Assembly: GCA_032690845.1 (NCBI GenBank)
Contig: CM064430.1
Span: 46,969,882 to 47,033,881, forward strand
Length of the DNA: 64,000 bases
Direction of reading: 5' to 3'
Source: Eleusine coracana subsp. coracana
Taxonomy: Eukaryota; Streptophyta; Magnoliopsida; Poales; Poaceae
Numbering within the stretch: position 1 is the first letter of the stretch; each line of letters opens with the position of its first letter. The notes beneath the pieces were generated by a model. The model did not search any database. It was not told where the DNA came from and saw only the letters and a list, made by a program, of their open reading frames with translations. Both the position numbers and the translations under genes were made by a program. This document shows, piece after piece, positions 53,073-64,000 of this stretch.

Positions 53073-55251
53073 ATGCCAGGGAAAAGAGGGAGGCCCAATG
53101 CAGCTGAGGACTCCAAGAGCAGTCGAGGGAGACGTGGAGGCGGTCGAGGGAATGGGAAGGGTGGAGGAGGAGGCCGAGGGAGAGCGAGAGCGAGGGAGCC
53201 CTCACCTGTAGTTGAGCAGTCCTCGTCCTTGTCGAAGGATGAGGAGGAGGAGGAGCAGAAGCAGCAGCACGAGGAGGGGGAGGAGGTGGTGGAGGAGGCG
53301 GAGCAGGAGGAGGGGGGGGGGGGGAGGAGCAGGAGACAAGGGGTTCCACTTCCTCTGCGTCGTCAGAGGTGTGGTTGAGAGGTCCTTCGGAGCTTCCGAA
53401 ACGACCAATACTTGTTGCCATACGGCCGTTGATTCGACCCAATCCGCCTAAGTAAGTATTTTACATGCTATGATAACCTGTTCATTTGATTTATAGAGAA
53501 GCATAATAGAACTTACTAATTTTTCTTGATCACTTGTGCAGGAGTTGGGTAGTGCTCGCTCTAGGAGATCATGATCGCCATGTCAATGGCATCCTGGGTC
53601 TTTTGATAAAGACACACTTTCCAGGCATAGTTTCTTATGCGGAGAGCGCAAGCTGGCCTATTTGTGGAAGCTCTACTTTTCCACAGAGGATGAGTATGAT
53701 CGGGATGGCAGGATCTTTGACAACAAGGCAGAATGTGTGCTCGGGGAGCTGTGGGTAAGTCTTTCTCGAACTGCATTGCTCAATACATCGTATTTATATG
53801 ACACTTTTGAAATCATGATGTTACACATCAAATCTATTTGCAGGATTTCTACAGATGCGAGCCGAGATACGTGGATAAAGCAAAGATGGTAGCTTACAAT
53901 GCATGTCCTAAGCTCGTGAGGACATGTTTTACAAGGCACGTATCCAGGCTGTGATTGTGTACCACGCCCAGCACCTTAAAGTTAAGGTCACCAAAACTCA
54001 AGCGAGGAACATGAAGCTTACTAGAGATGAATACATGCATGTAAAATGTAGAATAGTAATATCATTATTTTTCTAACATTAAGTATTTTTACTTTGGTCT
54101 TCTTAATTATATGCCATGTACTTGATGATGTGTAATGTGTAGGTGCCTGCATGGTGGTGTGCTACCAATGCGCCTGCCTGTGAAGCTGTTGTGGACAAGT
54201 GGTGTGCGGAGGGCTAGGAGGAGACCCATAATGCTTGTCAGGAGTGTCGTTTGCTGATGCCAGGTCCAGCACACCATCAAGGGAATCTTTCCCTTAAGCA
54301 GTACGGGGCAAGATGGGTATGCAAATTCATTTATTTGTTCTAACTCTCAATACTATATAATTTCTAATCATCCTTCTATATTGTTTTGCAGTCGGCATCA
54401 CATGATGGTCGCTCTTGCACCGAGTTCGAGGCATTTGCTATGGCCCGCCAGGGCAAGGCCATGGTGCCCGACGTCCAGTACAACCCGGAGGCCCCCTCCA
54501 CGGCGTACAACAATTCCTCCGTGCACACCCGCCTCACGGAGTACACCTCGATGGGAAGGGAGATCCATGGGCCTGAGTGGGATCCTAGCGCTCATGATCT
54601 TGATGGGGAAGTCGTGATGAGGGTGGGAGGAGGCAGGAAGCATGGGCGGTACTGGATTGGAGAAGGCACGCTCGACACGGCGACTACGCCCACTCTCTCT
54701 GAGATACGAGTGAGGAGCACGAGCTCAAGCCCGGCTACCCTCGACCGAACACTACACAATCCCACATGGAGTCACTTCAGGTAATTTTAGTTATATTCAT
54801 CGTTGATTTACTAGTTTTGCACATGACTTTTTTGTATTGCAATAATGAGATCAAATGTTATAGGCCCAGCTCGCTATAGAGAGGAAGGCAAAGGAGGTGG
54901 AATAGCATGTCAGGAGGCTCGAGCAGCAGCAGCAGCAGTTGACTCAGTGGATGGCATCATTTGGCCAGAGTTTAGGTACAACCTTGCCGCCGATGCCGTT
55001 GTTTGCTCTACCTCCTCGGCCACCTACTCCGGCTAGTACTCCTGTGAGTATGAATGTTTTAGTTTTTGTTTTGCCCATAGTAGAGCAATCATTACAATAA
55101 ACAAACTCAATACTAGAGACTTACAATAATCAGTAATCCACATTTCTTATTTGTGTAGAATCAATCGACGGGATCGAGTGCATGGAGTCAATGGCCTGAG
55201 GGGAATCAAGATCAGGACTTGTCGCCAGCGCAAGGCTTTCGTCCTCAGTGA
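53073..55251 (+). pseudogene. CACTA-4 TNPA-type (Transposase_24/PTTA) gene
   Basis: This encodes the subterminal-repeat-binding accessory protein. Exons with GT/AG borders: 53073-53451, 53542-53754, 53844-54040, 54143-54316, 54392-54780, 54864-55043 and 55159-55251. The N-terminus is basic and Arg/Gly-rich, then acidic (Glu repeats). A G homopolymer at 53311-53324 puts the upstream and downstream parts out of frame. Later exons give WKLYFSTEDEYDRDGRIFDN, VIVYHAQHLKVKVTKTQARN, WWCATNAPACEAVVDKWC and ECRLLMPGPAHHQGNLSLKQ. They continue with SASHDGRSCTEFEAFAMARQ, PEWDPSAHDLDGEVVMR and a coiled-coil-like VRRLEQQQQQLTQWMASFGQ. It ends GFRPQ plus TGA 55249-55251. Internal stops (TAG 54217-54219; TAG near 54904) disable it. 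The order matches grass PTTA proteins. Confidence 0.85.
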
Positions 55252-55664
55252 ACTTTCTATCTTAATATTGTTCTTGTTTGAGTTTGTGAACCGTATCAGA
55301 CACTATGTGAATGATTGTTATGTTTATAAAGCACATGTATGATGGTTATTGTGAAACATTTGTGTTGAGAATCTCCGTGATGATATTTGTGTATCTGTGA
55401 TGATATTTGAATGATTGTGATGATATTTGAATGCCTGTGATCATATATATTAAATATTGGATTTTTTTTGGTTCGGGGACAGCCAATTTGAATATGGTGC
55501 TGTTGTATTGTTGAGGCTTTGCCGTGTGCCTTGGTGATGGCACACGGCAAAAGTGGTAGTTTCTAGTTATCTGGGAACCATCCTTGCCGTGTGCTATGAC
55601 CAAGGCACACGACAAAGATTAAGCCTTTACCGTGAGGCGTGACCAAGACACACGGCAAAGATTA

Positions 55665-57638
55665 TGTAATATCCCAATTATTTAACACAAATTAAATAGT
55701 TACTCAAAAGACTCTCGGAGTTGACCAAAATTTGACTATTTAAACTATCGCTCGGATGGATGATTAGAGACCGTGGATGCGTAGATCTCGTCGATACGCA
55801 TCCGTTTGATTACTCATATGTCTAATTTGGATATTTAATCAGATCGTGGTATTTGGAGAAATTAGAGCCGTTCATTGTAACCTAAGTTCATCTAATTAGA
55901 TGGAGGAACGAACTGCCTGTTCCTCCGACTTCCAGCCGCCGCCATAGTCTCTTCCCTTGCGGTTCTGAGTTCTGCCGCGTCCTCGACGTCGCCCTGCCCT
56001 AGGTCCGGCTTCCCTCCACATCTCCATGGTCGTCCTTTGTCGAGACGCTAGCCCCAAGCTGCTGCTACCTGAGCCTAATCTTTTCTAGCGTACAGGGAAC
56101 AAAAGGCAAGGGAGGAGGAAAGGACGACGCTCTTTGAAGATTGTCGGTCTGCACTACTCCCTATCTGCTTGTTCCTGGCCGCTGCTGTGTGTGCGTTGCT
56201 GCAGTTGCTGCTGATCTGTTGGTCCAATCAGGTGCGTTGAAGGGAAAGAGGGCATGAGTGTTAGATTCTGTTCATAGTTAATTTCAGGACAGCGACATTG
56301 ATTCAGAAACTGACAGTTATTGGTGCAAAATTAGACATCAATCTACTTAGAAAAGTTGTAGATGTTGTTTTTATCTTCTAATGGCACTGGTCTCACCCAA
56401 TTTGGATCAGCGGTTGAGGAGAAAATGTGATTTTAGTGTTGCTGATACAGAGTACAGTTTCTATGACTTGATCTGTTTATTTGGTTTTGACCAGTTTTTA
56501 GCACGAATCAGAAAAAGCAGATATAAGAAAAGTTGTTGGAAATTTTCTGTCGATGCTCGTAATGTATTTATTTGCATTGATTGGTTAAGTAAATAATAAG
56601 TTATGAGTTAAAACCTGAGCAGGATCGATTTATACCGAACTCTGAATTGTTGGGAAAAAATAGTATTTTCAGTCATTTTCTTAACTAATTGAGAAATAGT
56701 ATGCTTTATATTTTAGTAGAAACATTCTTAAGAGTAGATCATTATTCAGGTTCCGACGGTCCCGGTGTCGAGAGGGCATCTTCGGGTTTTCCTCAATCTT
56801 AGTTAAGGCAAGTGCAATGATGAATCTCCTTGTGATGTGAATGTGACTTTGGTTCTGTTTTGCTCTTCTTGATTATGCTCATTCGGTAATGTTGATTTCC
56901 TATGATTGTTCTTTCATGTGTTTATATCAATTTTTGAGTTTCCTGTGTTTCTTTTCTTATTGTTCAAGTGCTGGAGTTTTTTTTCTAAACTTCGGTTATG
57001 GTTTCCTTTCATACTATTCAAGTGCCGGGGGTTTGTGGAAACACCTGTTGTGCAATTTGATTCTTATGTTCAGGTTCCTGTGAATAAGTGCTGGCCCCAC
57101 TTATTCGGCTTTGCCGGTAAATGCTAAGGAAGTTTCAGATGACGTCGGTTTTAGACGGAAACTACTGTTTCATGGTTCTTTCATGAGCGAAAGTGTTCTG
57201 GATTCATGTGTTCTTTGTATTGTGTTCTTTCAGTTTGAATTGTACTTGCTGAGTATTTTTACTCACCCTTGTGTTCTTGTGGTTTTTAGGTACCCGATGA
57301 TCAGGCATGCATGGGGAGGGAGTAGCCATATTATTTGATCATTCACACACTATTTTGCTAGTCATTAATCTGGATCCTCAGAGTCGAATACTTTTATGTC
57401 ATGAAAAACTATCTTGTGACCTCTTTGGTGTTACTTAGAGGTTATCTGGGTTATTGAGGTTGGTGAGAAGTGCTATTTATGCATTATATTATTTGTGCTG
57501 CTATTCTTGACTTGTGTGCCCGCGGATGGTAGGAATTACAGGGAAAACTCTGCTGAAATTTTCTATAATTAGTTTACTTAGTTGGATTTTAATTAGTTAG
57601 TAGTAAACTCTAGGTAGAGAGATGCCTGGGGCGTTACA
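55665..57638 (+). mobile_element. Solo LTR (1974 bp) nested in CACTA-4
   Basis: Begins tgtaatatcccaattattt and ends cctggggcgttaca (TG...CA), with perfect 5-bp target duplication gatta (55660-55664, 57639-57643). No primer site, polypurine tract or internal domain, so it is a single LTR left by LTR-LTR recombination. TGTAA...TTACA ends with a ccc/ggg block are common in plant Ty3/gypsy LTRs; the superfamily is inferred. Confidence 0.9.
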
Positions 57639-58127
57639 GATTAAGCATTTGCCGTGTGCCTTGGTCATGGCTCATGGCAAAGATGACATGCTTTGCCGTG
57701 GGCCGAACGTCGGGCACACCACAAAGAATGCCGTTACCGAACGGGGAAGGTAATGGCACCTTTTTTTTACCGTCGGCTAACCTGGGCATATGGCAAAGTC
57801 TTTGCCATGTGCCCAACGGAAAGCTCACGGCAAAAACACGTTTGCCGTCAGGTATTTTGTCGTGAGGCTGTTACCGTGTGTTACCCACGGCAATACCTTT
57901 GCCGTGGGTATTCCCAGCCTTGCCATGTGCCTAGGGCACACGGCAAATTGGCTGTTTCCCGTAGTGAACATCATTGGTTGAGGTAATTCTTCAATGCTTT
58001 TGTCTAAGGCTCATACTAGCTATAGGGTTAGTACATGTTTTCTGCCTTTTCTGATCCGGTTAACAATAACCCTGCTGGAAGAAGACATTCAATATATAGT
58101 CACCATTTGGGGATCTTAAAGTAGATA

Positions 58128-58501
58128 GTCCCTCCGTCCCAAAATAATTGACACTTTAGCATTCTTTAGTTATCCTAAAATAATTAGCATTCTTAGTTTC
58201 TGATACACTTTTCTCTCTTCTGAATACACCTCTATCTCTATCTCTTTTCTCCTTGTTTTTTGTGCACCTACTTTTGATACTTCTTTTTAATTCTCATGTT
58301 CCGCCCCAAAATAATTGACACTTTAGCATTCTTCAGTTATCCCAAAATAATTAGCATTATTAAGTCCTGATACACTTTTCTCTCTTTCCAATACATCTCT
58401 ATCTCTATCTTTTTTCTCCTTGTTTTTTATGCACCTACTTTTTACACTTCTTAATTCTCATGTTAGACTCCAAAATGCTGATTAAAATAGGATGGAGGGA
58501 G
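58128..58501. mobile_element. Stowaway-type MITE with internal tandem duplication
   Basis: Ends gtccctccgtcccaaaataa and, inverted, ctccctccatcctattttaa; flanked by TA (58126-58127, 58502-58503). About 175 bp is present twice (compare aattgacactttagcattct at 58148 and 58311). Non-coding. Confidence 0.88.
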
Positions 58502-58799
58502 TATGTAAGAGGCAAAGGGGAGAGAGAGCCCGGTATGACAAAAGTCAAAGAAGCAAAGAGACAAACAAAATAGAGTATCGTGAGGTATACCATCAACAAA
58601 TTGGTAAAGAAACATCTATCATTTAGTTCTGGGAGTGATCATATGGAATCAATGAAATGGTGAGAAGGATGGAGGTTGTTTGTCTTTTGCTGTGTGATAT
58701 GACATTATTAAAAAGAATATATAATATAGATACTATCATGTGATAGAATTGTATAACATATTGTATCTGTGAAGAATGTCTTATAGTTTATTATATTTG

Positions 58800-58831
58800 A
58801 CATCCGTAGCAATGCACGCATAATTTGCTAG
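58800..58831 (+). mobile_element. Possible Helitron 3' end
   Basis: catccgtagcaatgcacgca then aatttgctagt resembles the hairpin-plus-CTAGT 3' terminus seen in many grass Helitrons. A similar text (tttgtagcaacgcatatttagctagt) is at 63198-63224. No 5' end or helicase was found. Confidence 0.35.
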
Positions 58832-58941
58832 TTTTTTATATACGTTTTATTCATTTCACTTCTATTACAAATATAGATTGGTTGCATGTTATTATTTCTA
58901 TCATTCTCATATATTATAGGGGCAATTGTGTCCTTTACCTC

Positions 58942-60202
58942 CACTGCTACAAAAAGGGAATTTAGTGACAGGTATGTAACGCATTTAGAGACGTAAAATG
59001 TGCCGTCTTTATTTTTGTGTCTCTAAATCTAAGGTTATAATAACGGGGATTAACTGTCTCTAAAACTAAGATTATAGTGATGTAATATCATCCCCGTCCC
59101 TAGTATACTTTAGGGACGTACCATATCCCCGTCCCTAGATCTTATTCTGATTAAAAAAAGAAAAGGTAGGCCAGCCTAGCCCAGCCTAGAGGAACCCTAG
59201 ATCCGCCACCACCGGATGGGGTGGGGAGGCCGCCGCTGGAGGGGGAGAAGGCCGCCGGGGGAGAGGAGGCCGCTGCCAAAGGGTGAAAGAAGGGCATCGC
59301 TCAAGGAAGTCATGCGAGATCCAGAAGCAACGAGAAGGTGGAGGCCCGCGTGAACGTGGGCGCCATGGTGGAGGCCGTCGCGTCGGCATCGAGCGCCAAG
59401 GCCCACGCCTCGTTGGCTGCGCGTGGTGGTGTACAACATTGACGTGCGAGGAGGTCAGGTACGGGGCATCGGGGGTGAAGGTGCATGAGGGCGGGCCACG
59501 CGGGAAGGAGATGTTGGAGGCGGCACCGCGGGCGAGGAAGGTGGCCACAACGGTGAAGAGGAGGAACGGGATGAATAGGAGGATGAAGTGGACGGCCATG
59601 GCCATCCAGGCGGGAGAGAAGGGCGCGGGTGAGAGAGAGGCAGAGAGGCGGCGGGAGTGGGGTGAGAGAGAGAGAGAGAGGCAGAGTGGCGGCGGGAGAT
59701 AGGGTTTAGGTTTATATAGCAAAAACTGGAAAGGAAAACAACTAAAAAGAGAAAAAAGGAGTGTGTTGTCGGTGGGGGGCGAACTGTGATGTTTTTGTTG
59801 AAAGGAGGATGTTTACCAGCGTGCAACTCATCTTCTCTGTTGTACTCGTCTCTATTTCTTTATATACTAGCGACGGGAATAGAAACTCGTCCCCAAAAAT
59901 TAAAACAGTAGTGACGGGGACTCAAATCCTCGTCTTTACTATAAATCCCCGTCCTTCAAAACTGAAACAGTAGTAATAGGTATACAAATTCTGCCTCTAC
60001 ATTAAATACCCGTCTCTATTAGTTAAACCTATAGAGACGGATTTTTAACACCGCCGCTAAATCTTTTACCAGAGGCGACTTTCTATTCAAACGTCTCTAT
60101 ATGTGTCTTTCAACCAAATAGCAGTCACTATAAGTGATCTAGTGACATGACTATTTTAGCCGTCTCTAAACACGCTCATTAAATCCCTATTCTGTGATAA
60201 TG
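58942..60202 (+). mobile_element. CACTA-3: non-autonomous relative of CACTA-2
   Basis: Left end CACTGCTACAAAAAGGGA (58942) and, inverted, right end CATTATCACAGAATAGGGA (60202) are diverged forms of the CACTA-2 termini. Subterminal blocks match CACTA-2 closely (for example ccaaatagcagt..ctataagtgatctagtgacatgactatttta). The interior carries a GC-rich coding-like insert on the minus strand. No clear 3-bp duplication remains. Confidence 0.8.
59186..59605 (-). pseudogene. Coding-like cargo of CACTA-3 (signal-peptide-like N-terminus)
   Basis: From ATG 59605 the minus-strand frame starts MAMAVHFILLFIPFLLFTVV, continuing ATFLARGAA. This is a hydrophobic stretch like a signal peptide or membrane anchor. 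NISFPRGPPSCTFTPDAPYL and SHVNVVHHHA follow, and then Arg/Pro-rich sequence. I do not recognise the family. Location in a GC-rich island between CACTA subterminal repeats suggests a captured host-gene fragment. The alternative is transposon sequence with a chance open frame. Confidence 0.35.
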
Positions 60203-61175
60203 GTTATTATAAAATTGAATTATATAATTGACCCTATTTTTTACGGTTTGTATATTTGATCTTGTGTTTCTAAAATTGATTGGGTCAAACATGCAAATCT
60301 TAAAAATAAAATAGTCAAACGTGCAATTGGACTTAAAAACAGAGTCAGTTTTATCTAAGTCTTTATATTATAATATGTAAAACCTCTAAATGTCCATAGC
60401 CCAAAACAAAATTATTTCTAAGAGAATTGGAGGGGTTTTCCTTTTTTTCCTTTCCCTTCCTATTTTTACTCTATTTTCTAACCCAAAACAAATTGATTTC
60501 TAAGCGAATTTTCAAACACCTTTCCATACAATAAAAACCTAATGCATCTAACAGGCATGAATGCAACAACCAATAATAACAATAATATAAAACCTAAATT
60601 AATTTATTATTTTAGAAAATAACTCTTTTACCAGTAATAAATGATTATAGTCTAATAAATTTAGGATAAATTTTAATCTATTATTAAAATTTTAAAACTT
60701 AGTGAAATTTTAGTCACAAACCATAATTTAAAATTTTGGGGTGTGACACCAGCCATGTTGGTACATGGACACAAAAAAAAAAAATGCTGTAGACGACTGC
60801 ACCGTATAGGAAGGTGAGGCGACACCAAAAATAGATGAAGAGATGACCACACCTCAATTAATAAGTTGTAGAGATATATAAGGTTTCTATATATGATAGT
60901 CCCTAATTCTGCTTGAGTATATGAATATGATTTTGTGAGTTTTTGAACTCCATTGCCAAATTTGCATCCATTTATAGTTTATCTACAAATGGACAAAACA
61001 TTCAAAACATGAAAGCTCATTTGTGGAATAAAAAAGAACGTATTTTGATGGGATACAATATTTAATGGGAGATATTAAATGTGCATTATAATAATATTAT
61101 ATTTAAATATAAGGATCAAAATGGGACACAATATTAAATGTAAAATCTCAATACTTCAGAAGAAGATAAACACTA
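60203..61175. other. AT-rich stretch, no gene
   Basis: 60203-60400 is the continuation of the dispersed repeat shared with 62930-63205 (ctattttttacggttt, aaacatgcaa, attataatatgtaaaacctc). 60400-61175 has nothing recognisable. Confidence 0.6.
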
Positions 61176-61412
61176 CTCCTTCCATTTTAAAATTATTGTC
61201 GTTATTGACTTTTTTTGCTACCTTTGACCATTCGTCTTATTCAAAAAAATTCAAAAAAAATACCATATATTTTTTCATTATTTGTGTTATTACTAGATAA
61301 AATTGAAATATAACTTATAATTTTTCATATTTGCACAAATATTTTAAATAAGATGAATGATCAAAGATCACGAAAAAGTTTAATGGTGACAATAATTTTA
61401 GAATGGAGGGAG
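61176..61412. mobile_element. Stowaway MITE (237 bp)
   Basis: Ends ctccttccattttaaaatta and, inverted, ctccctccattctaaaatta; flanked by TA (61174-61175, 61413-61414). AT-rich, non-coding, foldback. Confidence 0.92.
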
Positions 61413-62439
61413 TATTCGTTTAGGATATAATCTCTCTCTCTCGGTCGGTCATTGATCTGGTTAGGGACAATGGTTACAGTTGGTCATGGTGGCGATGTCG
61501 GCCGAGCGATGGTGGCGCGTGGTCAAATTTGGTGACTGGGTTGCGCTTCAGGCAGCCTGAGCTGGACTTGTCCTATGGAGGCAGTTAGGTTGATGGCACC
61601 GACCCAGTGTGGTGGCGACACCCTACTGCTGCAGTCACGGTTGGGTGTGATACCCTTGTCCTGTTCTAGCAGCTGGTGACAAAGATCGATGCAATGGCAG
61701 ATGCGGACTTTCAAGAGTGGTGGGCGACAGGTGGTCAATCACCCTTGGTCCCCTTCCTTGTCGCCTCAAGGTCTCCGCCGGTTTGGCCTTACGAAGCGCA
61801 GCCCCCCCTCCCTCCATGCCTCTGCTGACAAATATGATGTTGCTTAAGGAACAAGAGGTGGGACAAACGAATCTCGATGTGCCTTGGAATGAAATGAATG
61901 GAGGAACAAAGACAAGTAGGTTAGTTCTACGTACCATAACCCTTTGTTTTTCGAATTTTGGATCGTCATCGCATCAAATTATTTTCTTTGATGCACTTTT
62001 TTTTGGGAGATCCACGTTCCATCGCCCTCTTCTAATATCTCTCGATCTTTTGTTGGTGAAGTTATCTTTTTCTCCAGTTGAATCCTTTTGCTTCCTCTTT
62101 CCCTTCTTCTATCTCGATCCCCCTCCTTGGGATCAATCTCAAGTCGCCACAGATCTGTTTTTTGGTGGCTAAGTGCTCCTGCACTCTCTTCAGCTCCCGC
62201 CTCTACTCACCAACCCACGAAACTGTTGGTAGATATATACAGATTTTTTTTGCAAAACAAAATACAAAAAGGCCCAAATCAGCAGCCCACCAGCCGGCAA
62301 ACCAATTTTTTTTAAGCCCACAAGCACACAATTCTCAAAATCACTTAAAAACTCTAAAAAATCACATAAAACCACATTCATATAAAATCTTAAAACAAAT
62401 TTTTTTTACCCTGATGAATTTTTTTAAGTCCACAGGTAA
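61413..62439. other. Stretch with no recognised gene
   Basis: Contains a ctctctctcggtcggtc tract and one 151-codon plus-strand ORF (61717-62172) rich in Leu/Phe/Ser with no family signature. A TE or gene remnant cannot be named. Confidence 0.4.
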
Positions 62440-62830
62440 AAAAAGTTATTGGAAGCCCACGAGCACAAGAACTCAAAATCAGACATACAAAATAGAAACC
62501 CGACAAATGGGTCTCAAACAAAATAGAAGCCCATTAAACAGGTCTCAATCATAAAAGAAGTCGAACAATCGGATCTGAAACATTACAAGCCCAACAAAAA
62601 AAAAAAGATTCAAACTATTGAACCCGCTAACAGTTTTGCGGACACAGTTCAACCACAAACGGGCATGTTGTAGAAGACCCGGTCCACCTATATGTTGGGC
62701 TGTATTTGACACAAATGCAAAGTCCCAATCTTAGGATAACTGTTCGATTACAATCCTACAATCAAAAAAATGTGATCGAGCCTTTTGCAAGAACAAAGTC
62801 ACCTGCTATGGCGACGGACTCAATCTTTTA
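62440..62830 (-). repeat. Dispersed repeat, copy B
   Basis: Reverse-complement counterpart of 45620-46020 at about 80% similarity by eye, ending where ctgctatggcgacggactca meets the next repeat. The pair is 16 kb apart in opposite orientation. Confidence 0.72.
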
Positions 62831-63226
62831 TATAGGTTTTATTCATTTCACTTGCTGCTACTAATAGAGATTGGTTGCATATTATTGTTTCTACCATTGT
62901 CTCATATATTATAGGGACAATTGTGTCATTGACCTCATTCTAAAGTCCAACTGTATGCTTGGATCTATTTTTTACGGTTTGCATGTTTAATCGTGTGTTT
63001 TCAAAAATGATTGCATAATTGACCCTATTTCATGTAAAAAAATAGGATCAAACATGCAAAAAAAAGTTAATCATGCAATCATTTTTAAAAATACAGGGTC
63101 AAACATGTAAATCCTAAAAAGGAGGGTCAAACATGCAATTGGATTTGAAAACAAAATCAGTTTCCTTTAAGCCCCTATATTATAATATGTAAAACCTCTA
63201 AACATTTGTAGCAACGCATATTTAGC
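62831..63226 (+). repeat. Dispersed repeat matching 58850-58941 plus 60203-60400
   Basis: Shares ttttattcatttcact, gattggttgcat, tatattatagggacaattgtgtc and ctattttttacggttt with the sequence flanking CACTA-3. It therefore represents the same repeat without the CACTA insertion. Confidence 0.8.
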
Positions 63227-63895
63227 TAGTCTCTATCTCTACATTTTAATAATTCCAGTACGGTCATCTACGTCCACTTTTTGGTGTCCGTAGTTTGAGT
63301 CCGTTTCCAGTACGGTCGTGGGGAATAAGGCACGAGGCGACATCCCTCGATTCGGTTTGATGAGGTGCAGGCACTCATGACGTGGTTCAAGTTGGCTATT
63401 AGCGTTCTTGGAAATAATAATGCAACACGAAGAGCCGCAGGGCTGCGTTCCAATGATTCTGCTCAAGTAAACTAACCAAATTTTTTAGACACAAGAGGTA
63501 GCACACGAATACACGATAGTTACTAACGAACGGTGGGAGGCTCTGAGTGAATGTCGCCAGAAGTGATGAACAAAATGATACTTGCCAACATGACCAGAGA
63601 GAATCCATAAGCTTTAGTGAGGATGGATGTCCCCTTGCAAAAAAAAATGAGGATGGACGTCTCTCTCCTGCGAGTGCCGCAGGCCCACAGGCCGCAGCCC
63701 CAGCGTGCCCCTCGCACGCGTGCAACCAACTGGCCATCATGCGGATCCGACGGCGATGCACTTTGTTGCGCCCGCAGCCAGGAGCACGCTCACCCCTACC
63801 AGGATCTGGCCTCCTGTCAACCAGAGAGGAAACAGAGGAAGGAAGGCTAGAAAGCACCGGCACCGGCAATGGAACTGGAGCTAGCAGGAGCTGCC
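63227..63895. other. Stretch before the terminal LTR: no recognised gene
   Basis: ORFs on both strands of 63400-63960 overlap each other and show no domain. A duplicated phrase gaggatgga-tgtcc occurs at about 63619 and 63648. Confidence 0.4.
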
Positions 63896-64000
63896 TGTTG
63901 GAGAGATGCCTAAGAGACATTACGAATTTGATCCGTATGCAAGGGTCATACAATTATTGATCCATGAGAGAATAGTTCACTAATGGACCAACTTGTCGAG
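63896..64000 (+). repeat. Start of another LTR of the Copia-1 family (cut by window end)
   Basis: tgttggagagatgcctaaga, then aatttgatccgtatgcaagg and aattattgatccat, line up with the first 105 bp of the Copia-1 LTR at about 80-85% identity. Whether it is a full element or a solo LTR lies beyond the window. Confidence 0.85.

Larger units (their letters stand above)
47491..57966 (+). mobile_element. CACTA-4: large En/Spm-type element (10.5 kb) with nested solo LTR
   Basis: Inverted termini CACTACGGGAAACAG (47491) and CTGTTTCCCGTAGTG (to 57966) are perfect. The 3-bp duplication aac (47488-47490, 57967-57969) is perfect. Subterminal arrays of ttgccgtgtgcc / ggcacacggcaa occupy 47510-47850, 48480-48610, 55510-55660 and 57650-57960. 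Internal genes are a TNPD-type transposase (50136-52866) and a TNPA-type gene (53073-55251), the standard En/Spm pair. A 1974-bp solo LTR sits in the right array. An AT-rich stretch at 47850-48480 has no recognised content. Confidence 0.96.

Noticed and set aside
52993..53442. 149-codon minus-strand ORF rich in Pro/Leu
   Set aside because: It is the antisense of the Glu/Gly-rich first exon of the TNPA-type gene.
61717..62172. 151-codon ORF as a gene
   Set aside because: No start context, splice signals or domain. Leu/Phe/Ser-rich composition typical of chance frames.

Overview
The window looks like an intergenic, transposon-dense stretch of a grass (Poaceae) nuclear genome. It contains plant mariner, PIF/Harbinger, CACTA, hAT and MULE/FAR1-type DNA elements, Stowaway MITEs, three Ty1/copia elements, an RTE-type LINE ending in (TTG)n and an F-box/DUF295 gene of the kind expanded in grasses. 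Nothing bacterial, viral or organellar is present. The exact species cannot be read from the sequence.

Layout. 1-10744: right part of a mariner-like element (transposase remnant, DD39D) split by a 7.25-kb copia element (Copia-1, 1893-9147; 510-bp LTRs, TSD ctaca), followed by two small acidic minus-strand ORFs. 11807-17125: Copia-2 (267-bp LTRs, TSD gatag), badly degraded inside and carrying a 733-bp hAT element in gag. 17394-24187: CACTA-1 (TSD tcg) with a Transposase_24-like/Ulp1-like gene and no TNPD. 24284-25299: frameshifted F-box/DUF295 gene. 26211-29489: PIF/Harbinger remnant with a small CACTA (CACTA-2) inside its last exon. 29888-40682: fragments of TDP2-like (endonuclease/exonuclease/phosphatase) genes. 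One minus-strand gene has been pulled apart over about 10 kb by Copia-3 (30717-37121), an RTE LINE (37861-39919) and a 0.53-kb DNA element (40077-40604). 40934-45548: a 4.6-kb near-perfect inverted repeat of a 5'-truncated FAR1/MULE transposase gene with a 38-bp spacer. 47491-57966: CACTA-4 (TSD aac) with TNPD- and TNPA-type genes and a nested 1974-bp solo LTR (TSD gatta). 58128-61412: two Stowaway MITEs and a second member of the CACTA-2 family (CACTA-3). 63896-64000: the start of another LTR of the Copia-1 family.

How it fits together. Almost every coding region is a transposon gene, and nearly all are broken by nonsense codons, frameshifts or nested insertions. The only candidate host genes are the F-box/DUF295 gene and the TDP2-like cluster, and both are damaged. 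The standout feature is the 2.29-kb-armed palindrome at 40934-45548. Its organisation (inverted duplication of a partial MULE transposase gene, tiny loop, arms over 99% alike) is what is known from maize Mu killer. If transcribed it would give a long hairpin able to seed siRNAs against its MULE family. That role is inferred; the structure is read directly.
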